Source: JALYNX01 sp963780755
Lineage (GTDB): Bacteria > Actinomycetota > Acidimicrobiia > Spongiisociales > ZC4RG35
Assembly (NCBI GenBank): GCA_963780755.1
Contig: CAWACX010000002.1
Coordinates: 124,001 to 188,000, forward strand
DNA length: 64,000 nucleotides
Direction: 5' to 3'
Every line of letters starts with the position of its first letter. Position 1 is the stretch's first letter. The notes beneath the pieces are model-generated. The model was not told the origin of the DNA and made no database searches. It saw only the letters and a program-made list of their open reading frames with translations. The position numbers and the translations under genes are program-made. This document shows positions 29,314 to 38,478 of the stretch, one piece after another.

Positions 29314-29721
29314 CTATGACGCCGATCGAGCCGGGCCGAGGAGGTCCCACCGATTGCCACAGATGTCCACGAACACCACGACGCGCCCGTATTCCTCGGT
29401 GCGCGGCTCGGTAGCGAATTCCACGCCGGCACCGAGCATCCGGTCGTAGCTGGCATCGAAGTCGTCGACCCGGAGGAAGAAACCGACCCGACCTCCGGCC
29501 TGGTTTCCGACCGCAAGCTCTTGCTGTTCCCCGTCGGCCTGGGCGAGCAGGATGCCGGTCTCCGCGCCACGAGGTCGCACGACCACCCATCGCTTGGGAC
29601 GACCATCGTTGGTGAGCGACGGGGAGTCCTCGACCAGCTCGAAACCAAGGATTCCCACGAAGAATTCGATCGCAGGGTCGTAGTCGTCGACGACGATCGT
29701 GACCAGCTCCAGGCGCCCCAT
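29314..29721 (-). CDS. Glyoxalase/VOC-family protein
   Basis: A 135-residue vicinal-oxygen-chelate protein: the opening VTIVVDDYDPAIEFFVGILGFELVEDSP is the classic beta-alpha-beta start, and the second module ends with VVVFVDICGNRWDLLGP. Metal-site spacing resembles the lactoylglutathione-lyase-like group of small VOC proteins, but the substrate is unknown. The ATG at 29721 is chosen because the fold begins at once; upstream codons run antisense to the gene at 29833. Confidence 0.8.
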   Translation of the reverse strand: MGRLELVTIVVDDYDPAIEFFVGILGFELVEDSPSLTNDGRPKRWVVVRPRGAETGILLAQADGEQQELAVGNQAGGRVGFFLRVDDFDASYDRMLGAGVEFATEPRTEEYGRVVVFVDICGNRWDLLGPARSAS

Positions 29722-29832
29722 CGAAAGAGTCTGCCATGGCGAGAATGCGCCGACTGTGTCGAATTCGGCGCCTCCCATTCGTGGATGTGGTGAAGACCGG
29801 CACCATGTGTGCTCTCGAGCAAGGAGACAGCC

Positions 29833-30468
29833 ATGAAACTGACCGTGACCACCTTCGTCAGCGTCGACGGAGTGATGCAGGGGCCCGGCGGGCCTGAAGA
29901 GGACCGCAGCAACGGGTTCGACCTCGGAGGCTGGATGGTCCCCCTCGCCGACGAGGACTTCGGACGCATCATCACCGACATCTTCAGCCGCGCTGACGAG
30001 ATCCTGCTCGGCCGGACCACCTACGACATGATGTACTCGTACTGGCCGCAGGTGACCGACCCGGACGACATCGTCGCCGTCGCCCTCAACACTTTTCCCA
30101 AGCATGTCCCCACCAGTCGGCCCGACAGCCTCGAATGGAAGAACTCGCATCCCATCTCCGGAGATGTGGTCGCCGCAGTTCGGGAGCTGAAGGAGCGGCC
30201 AGGCCGGGAGCTCCAAGTTCACGGCAGCCACGGCCTGATCCAAACACTCCTGGAAGCGGGCTTGGTCGACGAATTCAACGTGTTCACCTTCCCTGTGGTG
30301 TTGGGCCAGGGAAAGCGGCTGTTTGGGGAAGGCGCCGTCCCGGGTTCCATGAAGCTCTCCTCTTCCGAGGTCACGTCGCAAGGTGCAGTCTTCGCCGTCT
30401 ACGAGCCGGCCGGTGCCCTGGTGCAGCAGACCGTGGCTATCGAGGATGGTCGGGAGGTCGTGGTCTAG
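29833..30468 (+). CDS. Dihydrofolate reductase-fold (RibD C-terminal-like) protein
   Basis: A 211-residue protein of the RibD_C/DHFR-like family: KLTVTTFVSVDGVMQGPGG at the N-terminus, ADEILLGRTTYDMM, ELQVHGSHGLIQTLLEAGLVDEF and FPVVLGQGKRLFGEG. These proteins bind NADPH and are thought to be reductases of unknown substrate. An AAGGAGACAGCC site fixes the ATG at 29833. Its TAG stop shares the CTAG with the stop of the convergent gene at 30465. Confidence 0.85.
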   Translation: MKLTVTTFVSVDGVMQGPGGPEEDRSNGFDLGGWMVPLADEDFGRIITDIFSRADEILLGRTTYDMMYSYWPQVTDPDDIVAVALNTFPKHVPTSRPDSLEWKNSHPISGDVVAAVRELKERPGRELQVHGSHGLIQTLLEAGLVDEFNVFTFPVVLGQGKRLFGEGAVPGSMKLSSSEVTSQGAVFAVYEPAGALVQQTVAIEDGREVVV

Positions 30469-31427
30469 CCGGGGACGTAACGCCAACGCAGAGATGTCGT
30501 TGCCTTAGTAGGTAGTTGACCCGAGTCGAGCAGATCCTCGATCGTCATCGTGGAGAAGGTGGAACGGTCCACCAGGAGGTCGCTGTAGCGCGCGGTTGCC
30601 TCGACGAAATCGGGGCTCCCCTCGGGGTAGAGGACGACGTGACGGCCCCAAGCCCAGGCCCCGCTGGGATGTTGCAGCATCGACAGGAGCAACAAGTGCC
30701 GGAGCCACATCTCGAGAAGGTCGCTGCGGCGGTTGACCAAGGCGATCGCCCCTGGTGCGAAGACGCCTGATCTCTCGGCGATCGAGCCGTAGTGCTCGGC
30801 GCGGATCGGCTTCGGAGTCTCTGGCTTGATCCGCTCGTGGTAGTTGGCGTTGATGCTCACGATCCCCTTGGTGCCATCGTCCAGATCGAGGATGAATGCC
30901 GCCTCGAAGTCGCTGAGGTTTCCCAGGTACAGGTCGTCGAAGCGGCCCGGCGAGTGGGCGAAGCGGATGTCGGAGACGGTCCCCGGTGCGTCCGGCCACC
31001 AGGCGTGAACCGCACGGTCGGCCAGTTCAAGGTCGGCCGCCAGATCGCCCAACAGGTTGAACGACATCGCCACCGAAGAGAGGAGATCGGCCCAGAGGCG
31101 CTGGTGATCGAAGCTCTGGTGGGGCTCGATGTTCGAGGTCCGGTCTCTGGCAGCCTGCAGAGCGCTCTTGGTCAGGAAGTTGGCGCCGGTGTCCTTCGCG
31201 TAGTCGAGCGGCATTCGGCTCCCCACCGGGCTCACCTTGGTGTCGTTCGGCCGCGGTGCCAGCGGCTGAGTGCCGATCGGGTGCCCGTTCGCCTCCCGCC
31301 ACTGGGCTTGGTGGTATCGAAGCCGGCGACGGAACTCGGTCATCTCCGGCCGCCCCGGCACTCGATCGGCAGCGTCCCACCAACAGTGGGCTGCCTCGAG
31401 TTGCTCCCTGGTCGGGCGCTCGGTCAT
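30465..31427 (-). CDS. PGN_0703-type nuclease homologue with lost catalytic residues
   Basis: A 320-residue protein. GANFLTKSALQAAR, LWADLLSSVAMSFNLLGDLA, AVHAWWPDAPGTVSDIRFAHSPGR and LLLLSMLQHPSGAWAWGRHVV match my memory of the PGN_0703 putative restriction-endonuclease family (PD-(D/E)XK fold). In that family the core reads roughly FD-...-ETKYHE; here the same places read SDFEAAFILDLDDGTKG and SINANYHE, so the acidic and Lys catalytic positions appear replaced. The rest of the fold is well kept. It may be a binding-only or regulatory derivative. The start is the second in-frame ATG (MTERPTREQ). Confidence 0.7.
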   Translation of the reverse strand: MTERPTREQLEAAHCWWDAADRVPGRPEMTEFRRRLRYHQAQWREANGHPIGTQPLAPRPNDTKVSPVGSRMPLDYAKDTGANFLTKSALQAARDRTSNIEPHQSFDHQRLWADLLSSVAMSFNLLGDLAADLELADRAVHAWWPDAPGTVSDIRFAHSPGRFDDLYLGNLSDFEAAFILDLDDGTKGIVSINANYHERIKPETPKPIRAEHYGSIAERSGVFAPGAIALVNRRSDLLEMWLRHLLLLSMLQHPSGAWAWGRHVVLYPEGSPDFVEATARYSDLLVDRSTFSTMTIEDLLDSGQLPTKATTSLRWRYVPG

Positions 31428-31553
31428 GAGGCGCATCCTATGAAATCCAACTCATCCCGCTCCCCTCGCCGTCGAGCGTTGTCGACCTTGGCGGACGTAG
31501 AAAAGAATCCTGAACAACCCTCTAGAACCTGTCACAGGGGGTCGGTAAGTTAA

Positions 31554-31567
31554 CGAACATATGTTCG
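31554..31567. promoter_or_regulatory. LexA (SOS) operator overlapping the start codon of the HNH gene
   Basis: The perfect palindrome CGAACATATGTTCG matches the actinobacterial LexA consensus TCGAAC-N4-GTTCGA in its core (GAAC-N4-GTTC). It contains the ATG of the downstream gene, so bound LexA would cover the initiation region directly. Confidence 0.8.
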
Positions 31568-32802
31568 CTGTCCTGGAATCAGCCGAAACTGGACCCGAGG
31601 CCCCACCCGACGTCGCGCCCGAGGACATGGTCGAGGAGCTCGAGGTGCTGTTCCTCAAGCGGGACCGTGACGAAGCCCGACTCATGGACCTGGTCGCCGA
31701 CGCTGGTGCCTCGAAAGCCTTCACCCGTGATGGCTATTCGTCGATGACGGCCCTCCTCAAGCAGCGCATGTCGCTTCATCCCGGTGAGGCCCAGCGGTTT
31801 GTGACCCGGGCCAACGGTCTAACCAGGGCTCCTCTGACTGCCAAGTCCTATCGAGAAGGATCCCTGAGCGGCGCCCAGGTCGACCTCCTGCTGGCCGCAT
31901 TGTTCGCAGCTCCCGACGCCTTCCCTGATGCGGAGGCCGAGCTCGTGGCGCTCGCCTTGTCGACACCTCTGGTGCGGGACCTGCGCAAACAGCTCGACTA
32001 TTGGCTGGACCGGTTGGCGACCGACGAGCTCGCCTCCCAGCGCGACCTGGTCAGGGATCTCCGGTCGCTGACCCTGCGACGAGAGGGTGACATGGTCCGC
32101 CTCAACGGGTGGATGGACATCGAATCCGGGGAGCGGCTCATCGCACAGCTCGATCCGGGGCCTCCCGCCGAGGAAGACACTCGCTCGGCCCCGGCCCGCA
32201 GAGCCGACATGTTGATCGACATCCTCAACGGCTCATCGCAACGGCCCGACATCATCGTGCACGTCTCCGCCGAGACCTTCGGCCAGCGCGGTGCTGGCCT
32301 ATCCGAGACCGCCCAAGGCACCTTCCTCACTGCCGACGAGATCCGGCGAATCTCGTGTGACGCCAATCTGACCCGTGTCGTCTTCGGACCGGAGAGCCAG
32401 CCTCTCGACGTGGGAAGGACGAAGAGACTGGTCACACCCGCGTTGCGTGCTGCCATCACCGCCCGGGACATGGGTTGTGTCTTTCCAGGCTGTGACAAGC
32501 CCGCCAACTGGTGCGACGCCCACCATCTCCACCACTGGAGTGAGGGCGGCGAGACCAAACTCGACAATCTGGTCTTGCTCTGCCGGCACCATCACGTGCT
32601 GGTCCATCAGGCGGGATGGCAGATCAAAGGCACGCCCGGTGCACTCACCTTCCTTCGACCCGACGGAACGGTGCTGGGCGAGGCCCGGCCCAATCGCCCC
32701 TATCGCTCGCCGTTCTTCACCATCCCCGACCCTCCACCCCCAACCCACGCAGAATTCGTGGAGAAGATGTGGGAGATGCAGAGGCTGCTCCACGGTCCCT
32801 GA
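31561..32802 (+). CDS. DUF222/HNH endonuclease-domain protein (13E12-repeat type)
   Basis: A 413-residue protein with the DUF222 helical region (residues of about 25-280) and a C-terminal HNH nuclease. The latter reads CVFPGCDKPANWCDAHHLHHWSEGG followed by LDNLVLLCRHHHVLVH, with all Cys and His metal positions present. The architecture is that of the mycobacterial 13E12 repeat family. The ATG at 31561 is inside a LexA box and has no ribosome site, which fits a leaderless message; an ATG 23 codons downstream (MVEELEV) is an alternative. It is expected to be induced by DNA damage. Its precise role is unknown. Confidence 0.88.
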   Translation: MFAVLESAETGPEAPPDVAPEDMVEELEVLFLKRDRDEARLMDLVADAGASKAFTRDGYSSMTALLKQRMSLHPGEAQRFVTRANGLTRAPLTAKSYREGSLSGAQVDLLLAALFAAPDAFPDAEAELVALALSTPLVRDLRKQLDYWLDRLATDELASQRDLVRDLRSLTLRREGDMVRLNGWMDIESGERLIAQLDPGPPAEEDTRSAPARRADMLIDILNGSSQRPDIIVHVSAETFGQRGAGLSETAQGTFLTADEIRRISCDANLTRVVFGPESQPLDVGRTKRLVTPALRAAITARDMGCVFPGCDKPANWCDAHHLHHWSEGGETKLDNLVLLCRHHHVLVHQAGWQIKGTPGALTFLRPDGTVLGEARPNRPYRSPFFTIPDPPPPTHAEFVEKMWEMQRLLHGP

Positions 32803-32818
32803 GGCAGACTGGGCATCG

Positions 32819-33628
32819 ATGCCAGTCGCCAACCTCAACGAGACCCCAATCGCCTACCAGATCGACGGAACCGGAGTTCCTCTGGTCCTGGTGCATGGCT
32901 CCTGGACCGATCGCAGGACCTGGAGCCCGGTTGTCCCCTATCTGAGCACCACCTTCCAGGTCGTCAGCTACGACCTCAGGGGCCATGGCAAGAGCGCCGG
33001 GGACCCGACAGTTGGGACCATCCATGACGACGTGGCCGACCTGGCGGCGCTCATCGAGCACCTCGGCCTCGCCCCAGCGAACATCGTCGCCAATTCTTAC
33101 GGGTCCAACATCGCCCTCCGCTTCGGCGCAACTCATCCCGACCTCTCCGGAAGGTTGGTGTGTCACGAGCCCGGGCTCTTCGATCTCCTGGAATCGACAC
33201 CTGCCGGCTCCGAGATCGCGGCGAGGGAGTGGGAGAACTTCCGGGAACTGGAGGCCATGCTCGCCGAGGGAGACTTCCGAGCGACGGCGAAGTGGTACGT
33301 AGACCGCGAGTTCGGCCCGGGCACTTTCGACTCGTTCGACGATGAGGCCCGGGACCGTATGCTGCACAACACCCCGACCGTGCTCCGCGAGCTCAAGGAT
33401 CCCGACTCCCACCGCGCCGACATTGGTTCATTGAGGAACCTGACCGCTCCGGTGCTCTTGACCCAAGGTGACGACACGGCGGCGTGGGTCGACGGTGTGA
33501 TCGAGGAACTGCTCCACACCCTCCCCAACGCCACAAGGCGCTTGATCGCCGGCGCCGGGCATTTCCCCTACCGCACCCACCCCGAGGAGTACGCCGGGAT
33601 CATCGAGGAGTTCCTCGTCAGTCGGTGA
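32819..33628 (+). CDS. Alpha/beta-hydrolase
   Basis: A 269-residue hydrolase with PLVLVHGSWTDRRTW, YDLRGHGKSAGDP, the nucleophile elbow VANSYGSNIALRF (Ser, replacing the usual G-x-S-x-G first Gly by Asn) and a C-terminal AGAGHFPYRTHPEEY for the catalytic His. It begins 17 bp after the HNH gene, so the two may be co-transcribed. The substrate is unknown. The 3' end overlaps the convergent cyclase-family gene by 11 bp. Confidence 0.8.
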   Translation: MPVANLNETPIAYQIDGTGVPLVLVHGSWTDRRTWSPVVPYLSTTFQVVSYDLRGHGKSAGDPTVGTIHDDVADLAALIEHLGLAPANIVANSYGSNIALRFGATHPDLSGRLVCHEPGLFDLLESTPAGSEIAAREWENFRELEAMLAEGDFRATAKWYVDREFGPGTFDSFDDEARDRMLHNTPTVLRELKDPDSHRADIGSLRNLTAPVLLTQGDDTAAWVDGVIEELLHTLPNATRRLIAGAGHFPYRTHPEEYAGIIEEFLVSR

Positions 33629-34274
33629 TTGCGAAGGCCCGCACCGGGAAGGTGCCGAGGCCGACCACCTTGGGTGGGACCGCGAAGAATCGGAACTCGA
33701 GGCCGGCGAGTTGGCTCAAACCCGTGAGGTGCTCGACGACCGGGATCCCGGCCTCGAGCAGGCCGGTGTGCGCCGGTCGAGCCCCTCCCCTGGTGTCGTC
33801 GATGTTCACCGAATCGATGCCGACCAATGCGACGCCGGCCGAGACCAAGGCCTCGACCAGGCCGGCAGAGACGTAGGGATGGTCGGGATTGCCGTAGTCG
33901 TCGGTCCGCCAATGCCGATCCCATCCGGTCGAGAACAGGACGGCGCGGCCCTCGACTTCGACGCCCTCGATATCACTTGCGACCAGTTCCGGTCCTGCTT
34001 TCTCCACCACGACCCCGTGAAGGTCGGCGACCAGGTCGAGGGAGAGCCCTGCCAGGTCGAAGCCGTCCGCGAAACGATGGAAAGGGACATCGAGATAGGT
34101 GCCGGTGTTGGCGATCATGTCGATCCGCCCGATGCTGAACGTGGTCCCCGACTCATAGCGGCTGACCGATTCGGCGCGGGAAAGGTGCTCGGTGATGACC
34201 GGGCCGGGCAAGCCGGGATAGGTGATCATTCCGTCTTCGATTGGATGGGAGAGGTCGACGAGACGCGGCATCAT
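33618..34274 (-). CDS. Cyclase-family protein (kynurenine formamidase-like)
   Basis: A 218-residue protein of the cyclase/KynB superfamily: LVDLSHPIEDGMITYPGLPGP at the start, the metal-site motif ANTGTYLDVPFHRFADG (in place of the more common HTGTHVDAPxH, keeping Asp and the last His) and LVGIDSVNIDDTRGG. The substituted first His places it in a less studied subgroup. Possible reactions are hydrolysis of formylkynurenine or a related amide. Tandem ATGs start at 34274. Confidence 0.78.
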   Translation of the reverse strand: MMPRLVDLSHPIEDGMITYPGLPGPVITEHLSRAESVSRYESGTTFSIGRIDMIANTGTYLDVPFHRFADGFDLAGLSLDLVADLHGVVVEKAGPELVASDIEGVEVEGRAVLFSTGWDRHWRTDDYGNPDHPYVSAGLVEALVSAGVALVGIDSVNIDDTRGGARPAHTGLLEAGIPVVEHLTGLSQLAGLEFRFFAVPPKVVGLGTFPVRAFAITD

Positions 34275-34296
34275 GTCCGCGACACTACGTCCCCGC

Positions 34297-34971
34297 ATGA
34301 ACCTCATGACAGGCATGAACACACCCTTCTTCCGGAGCCGGCTGGTGGACGCCACCGACGGGATCATCGCCACGGCCGGCATCGTCGAAGGGTTGGCCGG
34401 CGCCGGGGCAACCGGGCTCACCATGGTCGTGGCGGCCTTCGCCGCGATGGTGGCTGGTGGCGTGGCGCTGGCGGGGGCCAACTACACCGAGGCGTCGCTG
34501 GAGGAGGAAGCTCGGGAGCACCGGATCGAAGAGGAGCGACGCCGGGTAGCCCTCTCGCCCGAGCAGGAGCAATCCCAGCTCGCCGCTCACTACGTCAGCC
34601 GTGGCTTGAGCCCTGACCTCGCCGCAACCGTGGCTGCCGAGTTGAGCCGCAACGACGCGCTGGGCGCCCAGATCGATATCGAGCCCGACCTCGGTTCGGG
34701 AGAGGTGTCCAAGCCGCTTTCAGCCGCCCTTTGGGCGGGCCTGGCCTTCGCTCTCGGGGCCGGGGTGCCGCTCGCTGCAATCCTGTTAACCCCGACGAGC
34801 CAGCGGATTCCAGTGACCATTTTGGTGGTGGTTTCCGCCCTGGTGGCGACGGCGATGGTGACGGCACGAGCCGTCGGCGGCGACCCGAAACGGGCCATGG
34901 TCAGAGCCGTCTTCATCGGAGTGACGACCATGATGGTGAGCCTGGGGGCGGGGCTCCTATTCCGCCGATAG
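34297..34971 (+). CDS. VIT1/CCC1-family membrane transporter
   Basis: A 224-residue protein: FFRSRLVDATDGIIATAGIVEGLAGAG forms the first helix with the conserved Asp-Gly, followed by MVAGGVALAGANYTEASLEEEAREH, a charged metal-binding loop region, and three C-terminal helices. This is the Fe2+/Mn2+ transporter family of yeast CCC1 and plant VIT1. Three ATGs (34297, 34306, 34315) could start it. It is divergent from the cyclase-family gene. Confidence 0.8.
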   Translation: MNLMTGMNTPFFRSRLVDATDGIIATAGIVEGLAGAGATGLTMVVAAFAAMVAGGVALAGANYTEASLEEEAREHRIEEERRRVALSPEQEQSQLAAHYVSRGLSPDLAATVAAELSRNDALGAQIDIEPDLGSGEVSKPLSAALWAGLAFALGAGVPLAAILLTPTSQRIPVTILVVVSALVATAMVTARAVGGDPKRAMVRAVFIGVTTMMVSLGAGLLFRR

Positions 34972-34990
34972 GCCAGTCCGACCGGCTCGA

Positions 34991-36790
34991 TCAGAAGGGC
35001 CAGAAGACCGGGACCAGGAACACGGCGGCCGCCATGAACAACAGGAGCATGGGCAGCCCAAGCTTCCAGTAGTCGCCGAACTCGTAACCCCCGGGGCCCA
35101 TCACCATCAGGTTCACCGGAGTCGCCACTGGGGTGATGAAGGAGGCGGCGGCAGCCACGGTGAGCGACATCAACACCGGGCGCACCGAGATCCCGAGATC
35201 GGTCGCTGCCGTCACCGCGATCGGGATCATGATCAGGGCGGTGGCCATGTTCGAGATCAACTGCCCGAACACCGCGGTGATCACGAACAGCCCGAGGAGG
35301 AGCACGTACGGGCCGGCGTTGCCCACGACATCGAGCAGGAGGCCGGCAATGTCGTCGGCCGCCCCGCTCTGGGTTACCGCCGTCGAGAGGGGGATCATCC
35401 CAGCGACGAGGACAACGGTCGTCCATGAGATCGAGCGATAGGCCTGATAGATGGTGACCACCCGGGTCAGGATCATCGCCCCCGCTGCCAGCAGGGCAGC
35501 CTCCACTGCGGGCACCGCATTGGTGGCCAACAGGACCACCATCGCAACCAGGATCGCGATGGCAAACCAGGCGCGGGGACCGAGGGCTATCGCCTGGCGG
35601 CGGACCAGGGACGGTGAGTCGACGACCAGGAGATCGCGTTCGGAGTCGACGCGGTCGAGGTCGTCCCAGGTCCCCTGGAGCAGCAGGGTGTCACCCACCA
35701 TCAACTTGGCCGGCCCACGGTCCAGGTCCTCCCCCTGGCGCTGGACGGCAAGGATCACGAAGTCCCCGCTCTCGGTGACCAGCCCCGGAAACACTTTCAT
35801 CCCAATCAGCTCGGAGCGTGGAGGGATGACGACCTCCACCACGCCGACCCGGCGATCGATCAACTTGCCCCCGGTTTTCCCGGGCATGCGCCGGAGGGAG
35901 TTGTCGGCGGCGAACTCGTGGATGACTTCCGACTCCCCACGGACCGTCACCACGAACCCCATACCAATGGGCGCTTCCGCGTCGAGAGCAACGCCCAGCT
36001 CCCCTTGCACGCCGACCACCGCCAGCTCGGGATACGGACTGAGATCGATAGCAGCGGACGTCGACCCAATCAGCGGCGAACCGGGCTCGACCTCGAGACG
36101 GGCCACCCAATCGGCGAGCGAGTACTGGTCGATGAGGGTGCGAGCGTGGTCGCTCAGATCAGGCGGGATCGAGTCGGCATGCCGCTCGGGGAGGAGGCGA
36201 GGCCCGAAGATGACCACGATGGCGATCGCGCCGATCACCACGGGTGCGCCGACCATTCCGAACTCGAAGTAGTTGAACCCGGCCGATCCGGCCTCGATAG
36301 CGGCGTCGGATACCAGGATGTGCACCGGGGTCCCTGTGAGGGCTAGCAATGAGCCGGCGTGGGCGCCGAAGGCGAGGGGCATCAGGAGCTGCGAAGGGGC
36401 CCGGCCCATGCGAAGGGCGATCACGACCACCATGGGCAGCAGCGCCGCAACTGCGCCGTTGACGCTGATCACTGCGGTGAGCACCGCGACCAGCAGCATC
36501 ATCAACACCGTGAGCCGAACCCGGCTCCCGCCCGCGCTCTCGATCAGTTGCTGGCCGGCCCAGGTGGTCACACCAGTGGAATCGATGCCCTCGCTGACCA
36601 CGAACAGGGCCGCGATGAAGAGGACCGTGGTGTCGCCGAATCCGGCCAGGGCCTGGTCCAGGGTGAGGACACCGGTTGCGGCGAGGAGCAGCGCCGAGCC
36701 GACCGCCACCAATTCCACCGGGAGCTTGTTCCAGATGAAGAGGACGACAACGCCGACAAGGACCAGATAGACGACGGTGGCGTCAGTCAT
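34991..36790 (-). CDS. SLC13-type permease with TrkA-C (RCK_C) domains
   Basis: A 599-residue protein. Two membrane halves (about residues 1-190 and 400-599) of the DASS/SLC13 family flank a soluble region with two TrkA-C-like domains (about 215-385, with PGSPLIG and VVEVVIPPRSELIGMKVFPG). The signature SNMATALIMIPIAVTAA and ITPVATPVNLMVMGPGGY (the TPxN type motif) support an anion symporter, for sulfate or dicarboxylates. It follows the AbgT gene by 9 bp and probably belongs to a pepA-abgT-permease operon. Confidence 0.85.
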   Translation of the reverse strand: MTDATVVYLVLVGVVVLFIWNKLPVELVAVGSALLLAATGVLTLDQALAGFGDTTVLFIAALFVVSEGIDSTGVTTWAGQQLIESAGGSRVRLTVLMMLLVAVLTAVISVNGAVAALLPMVVVIALRMGRAPSQLLMPLAFGAHAGSLLALTGTPVHILVSDAAIEAGSAGFNYFEFGMVGAPVVIGAIAIVVIFGPRLLPERHADSIPPDLSDHARTLIDQYSLADWVARLEVEPGSPLIGSTSAAIDLSPYPELAVVGVQGELGVALDAEAPIGMGFVVTVRGESEVIHEFAADNSLRRMPGKTGGKLIDRRVGVVEVVIPPRSELIGMKVFPGLVTESGDFVILAVQRQGEDLDRGPAKLMVGDTLLLQGTWDDLDRVDSERDLLVVDSPSLVRRQAIALGPRAWFAIAILVAMVVLLATNAVPAVEAALLAAGAMILTRVVTIYQAYRSISWTTVVLVAGMIPLSTAVTQSGAADDIAGLLLDVVGNAGPYVLLLGLFVITAVFGQLISNMATALIMIPIAVTAATDLGISVRPVLMSLTVAAAASFITPVATPVNLMVMGPGGYEFGDYWKLGLPMLLLFMAAAVFLVPVFWPF

Positions 36791-36799
36791 CCCCGAAAG

Positions 36800-38461
36800 C
36801 TAGGTGCTTACCGGATACCCCGGGCCCAGAGGTATGCCGAGCGCAAACCACACCGCGAACAGGATGACCCAGACCACGGTGATCCACAACGCGTAGGGGA
36901 TCATCAGGGAGATCACCGTCCCCAGTCCGGCATCCTTCTTGTAGCGCTGGGCCACCGTGACGATGAACGGCAGATAGACCATCAGCGGCGTGAGCACGTT
37001 CACCGGCGAATCGCCGACCCGGTAGGCGGCGAGCAGGGTCTGGGGCGCAACGTCCAGTCTGAGGAAGATCGGAATGAACACCGGGGCGAAGATCGCCCAT
37101 TTGGGGACCACGCCGGGGATGATGAAGTCGAGGAGCACGATCACCAGGATGAATGCAACCAGCAGAGGCAGCGGGCCGAATGGCGCCGTTTCCAACAGGT
37201 GGGCCATCTCGATTGCGGCGACTCGGGGCATGTTCGTGTAGTTGAAGTAGGCGATGAACTGGCTGATCATCAGCAGCATGAAGACCAGCCCGGAGAGCCC
37301 AGCGAAGGTCTTGGTGACTCCGGCGATCACGTCGTTGCTGCCGGACAGGGTCTTGGCCCCCTTCCCGTAACAGATCCCTGCCACCAGGAAGATCAGGGTG
37401 ATGATGAAGATCAAGCTGTCCATGAACGGGGTATTGCCGATGATTGCCCCGGTCTCGGGGTCGCGGAGCGGCCCCCAACCGGGAATTGTGAAAATCGCCA
37501 CGACCGCGATCACAGCCAGAGCGCCGTACAGCGCGTAGCGGAGGCCCCTGGCTTCACCCTCCTCGTCGACGGTCTCGTCCTGTCCGTAGTCGACGCTGGC
37601 CTCCGAGACCTCATATGGGCCGAGTCTGGGCTCGACGAGCTTGACCGTCACCCACCAGGCGACGACTGCGATGAGGATGCTCGACACGACCGAGAAGAAG
37701 TAGTTGGCGACAACAGTCAAAGACTCCCCGCCGGCCAGGGCGATGGCCTCGTTGCTGATCTCGGTGATCATGCTGTCGACGGGAGTGATCAAGAGATTGA
37801 CCGCGAAGATCGCGCCCACGCCGGCGAAAGCTGCCGCCATCCCTGCCAGAGGGTGTCTCCCCAAAGTCAGGAAGGCGGCAGCCGACAAGGGGATCAAGAT
37901 CAGGTACCCGGCGTCGGAGGCGATGCTGGAGAGAACCCCGATGAAGATCAGGATGAACGCGATGAGGCCCTTGGGCGCCACCGTCACCAGCTTCCGGATC
38001 AGGGCCCCCATCATCCCCGCGTGCTCGGCGACACCGACTCCCATCATGGCCACGAAGACCACCGCCACCACGGAGAAGCCCGCGAAGTTGTTGACGAACG
38101 AGGTGAAGATGAACCGGATGCCGTCGAGGGTGAGGAGGCTGACCACCGGGATGGTCTGGGTCTCGATCTCGTACTCGGGGTCGTAGTCGGGCTCCAGAGG
38201 CTCCTGGGTAGAAGGGACGTCGGAGCCGCCCAGGCCGCCGTGGGCATCCACTTCTGCTTCGGAGGCCACCGGGACCGCTATCTCCTCGGTGGCGCTGACT
38301 CCGGCCCAGGCGAGGATCGCCGACAGCACGATGATGAAGATGATCAGGTAGAGAAACATCAATACGGGATGGGGGACCTTGTTTCCCATCCGCTCCACAC
38401 CGTCCAACATCCGCTCAGAGAAGGACTTCTTCCCGCCCGATTCCACAGTGGTCGCGTCCAT
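36800..38461 (-). CDS. AbgT-family transporter
   Basis: A 553-residue membrane protein: GVERMGNKVPHPVLMFLYLI at the N-terminus, VVAVVFVAMMGVGVAEHAGMM, the hairpin region GYLILIPLSAAAFLTLGRHPLAG and DSMITEISNEAIALAG are characteristic of AbgT/MtrF. Family members import p-aminobenzoyl-glutamate or export sulfonamides. It lies 17 bp downstream of leucyl aminopeptidase, which suggests uptake of dipeptide-like compounds followed by cleavage. Confidence 0.92.
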   Translation of the reverse strand: MDATTVESGGKKSFSERMLDGVERMGNKVPHPVLMFLYLIIFIIVLSAILAWAGVSATEEIAVPVASEAEVDAHGGLGGSDVPSTQEPLEPDYDPEYEIETQTIPVVSLLTLDGIRFIFTSFVNNFAGFSVVAVVFVAMMGVGVAEHAGMMGALIRKLVTVAPKGLIAFILIFIGVLSSIASDAGYLILIPLSAAAFLTLGRHPLAGMAAAFAGVGAIFAVNLLITPVDSMITEISNEAIALAGGESLTVVANYFFSVVSSILIAVVAWWVTVKLVEPRLGPYEVSEASVDYGQDETVDEEGEARGLRYALYGALAVIAVVAIFTIPGWGPLRDPETGAIIGNTPFMDSLIFIITLIFLVAGICYGKGAKTLSGSNDVIAGVTKTFAGLSGLVFMLLMISQFIAYFNYTNMPRVAAIEMAHLLETAPFGPLPLLVAFILVIVLLDFIIPGVVPKWAIFAPVFIPIFLRLDVAPQTLLAAYRVGDSPVNVLTPLMVYLPFIVTVAQRYKKDAGLGTVISLMIPYALWITVVWVILFAVWFALGIPLGPGYPVST

Positions 38462-38478
38462 GCTCAGACCTTGCTCCT

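Noticed and set aside
29301..30020. A longer start for the VOC protein within the reductase-fold gene on the other strand.
   Set aside because: Conserved fold starts at the ATG at 29721, and upstream codons are antisense to a better supported gene.
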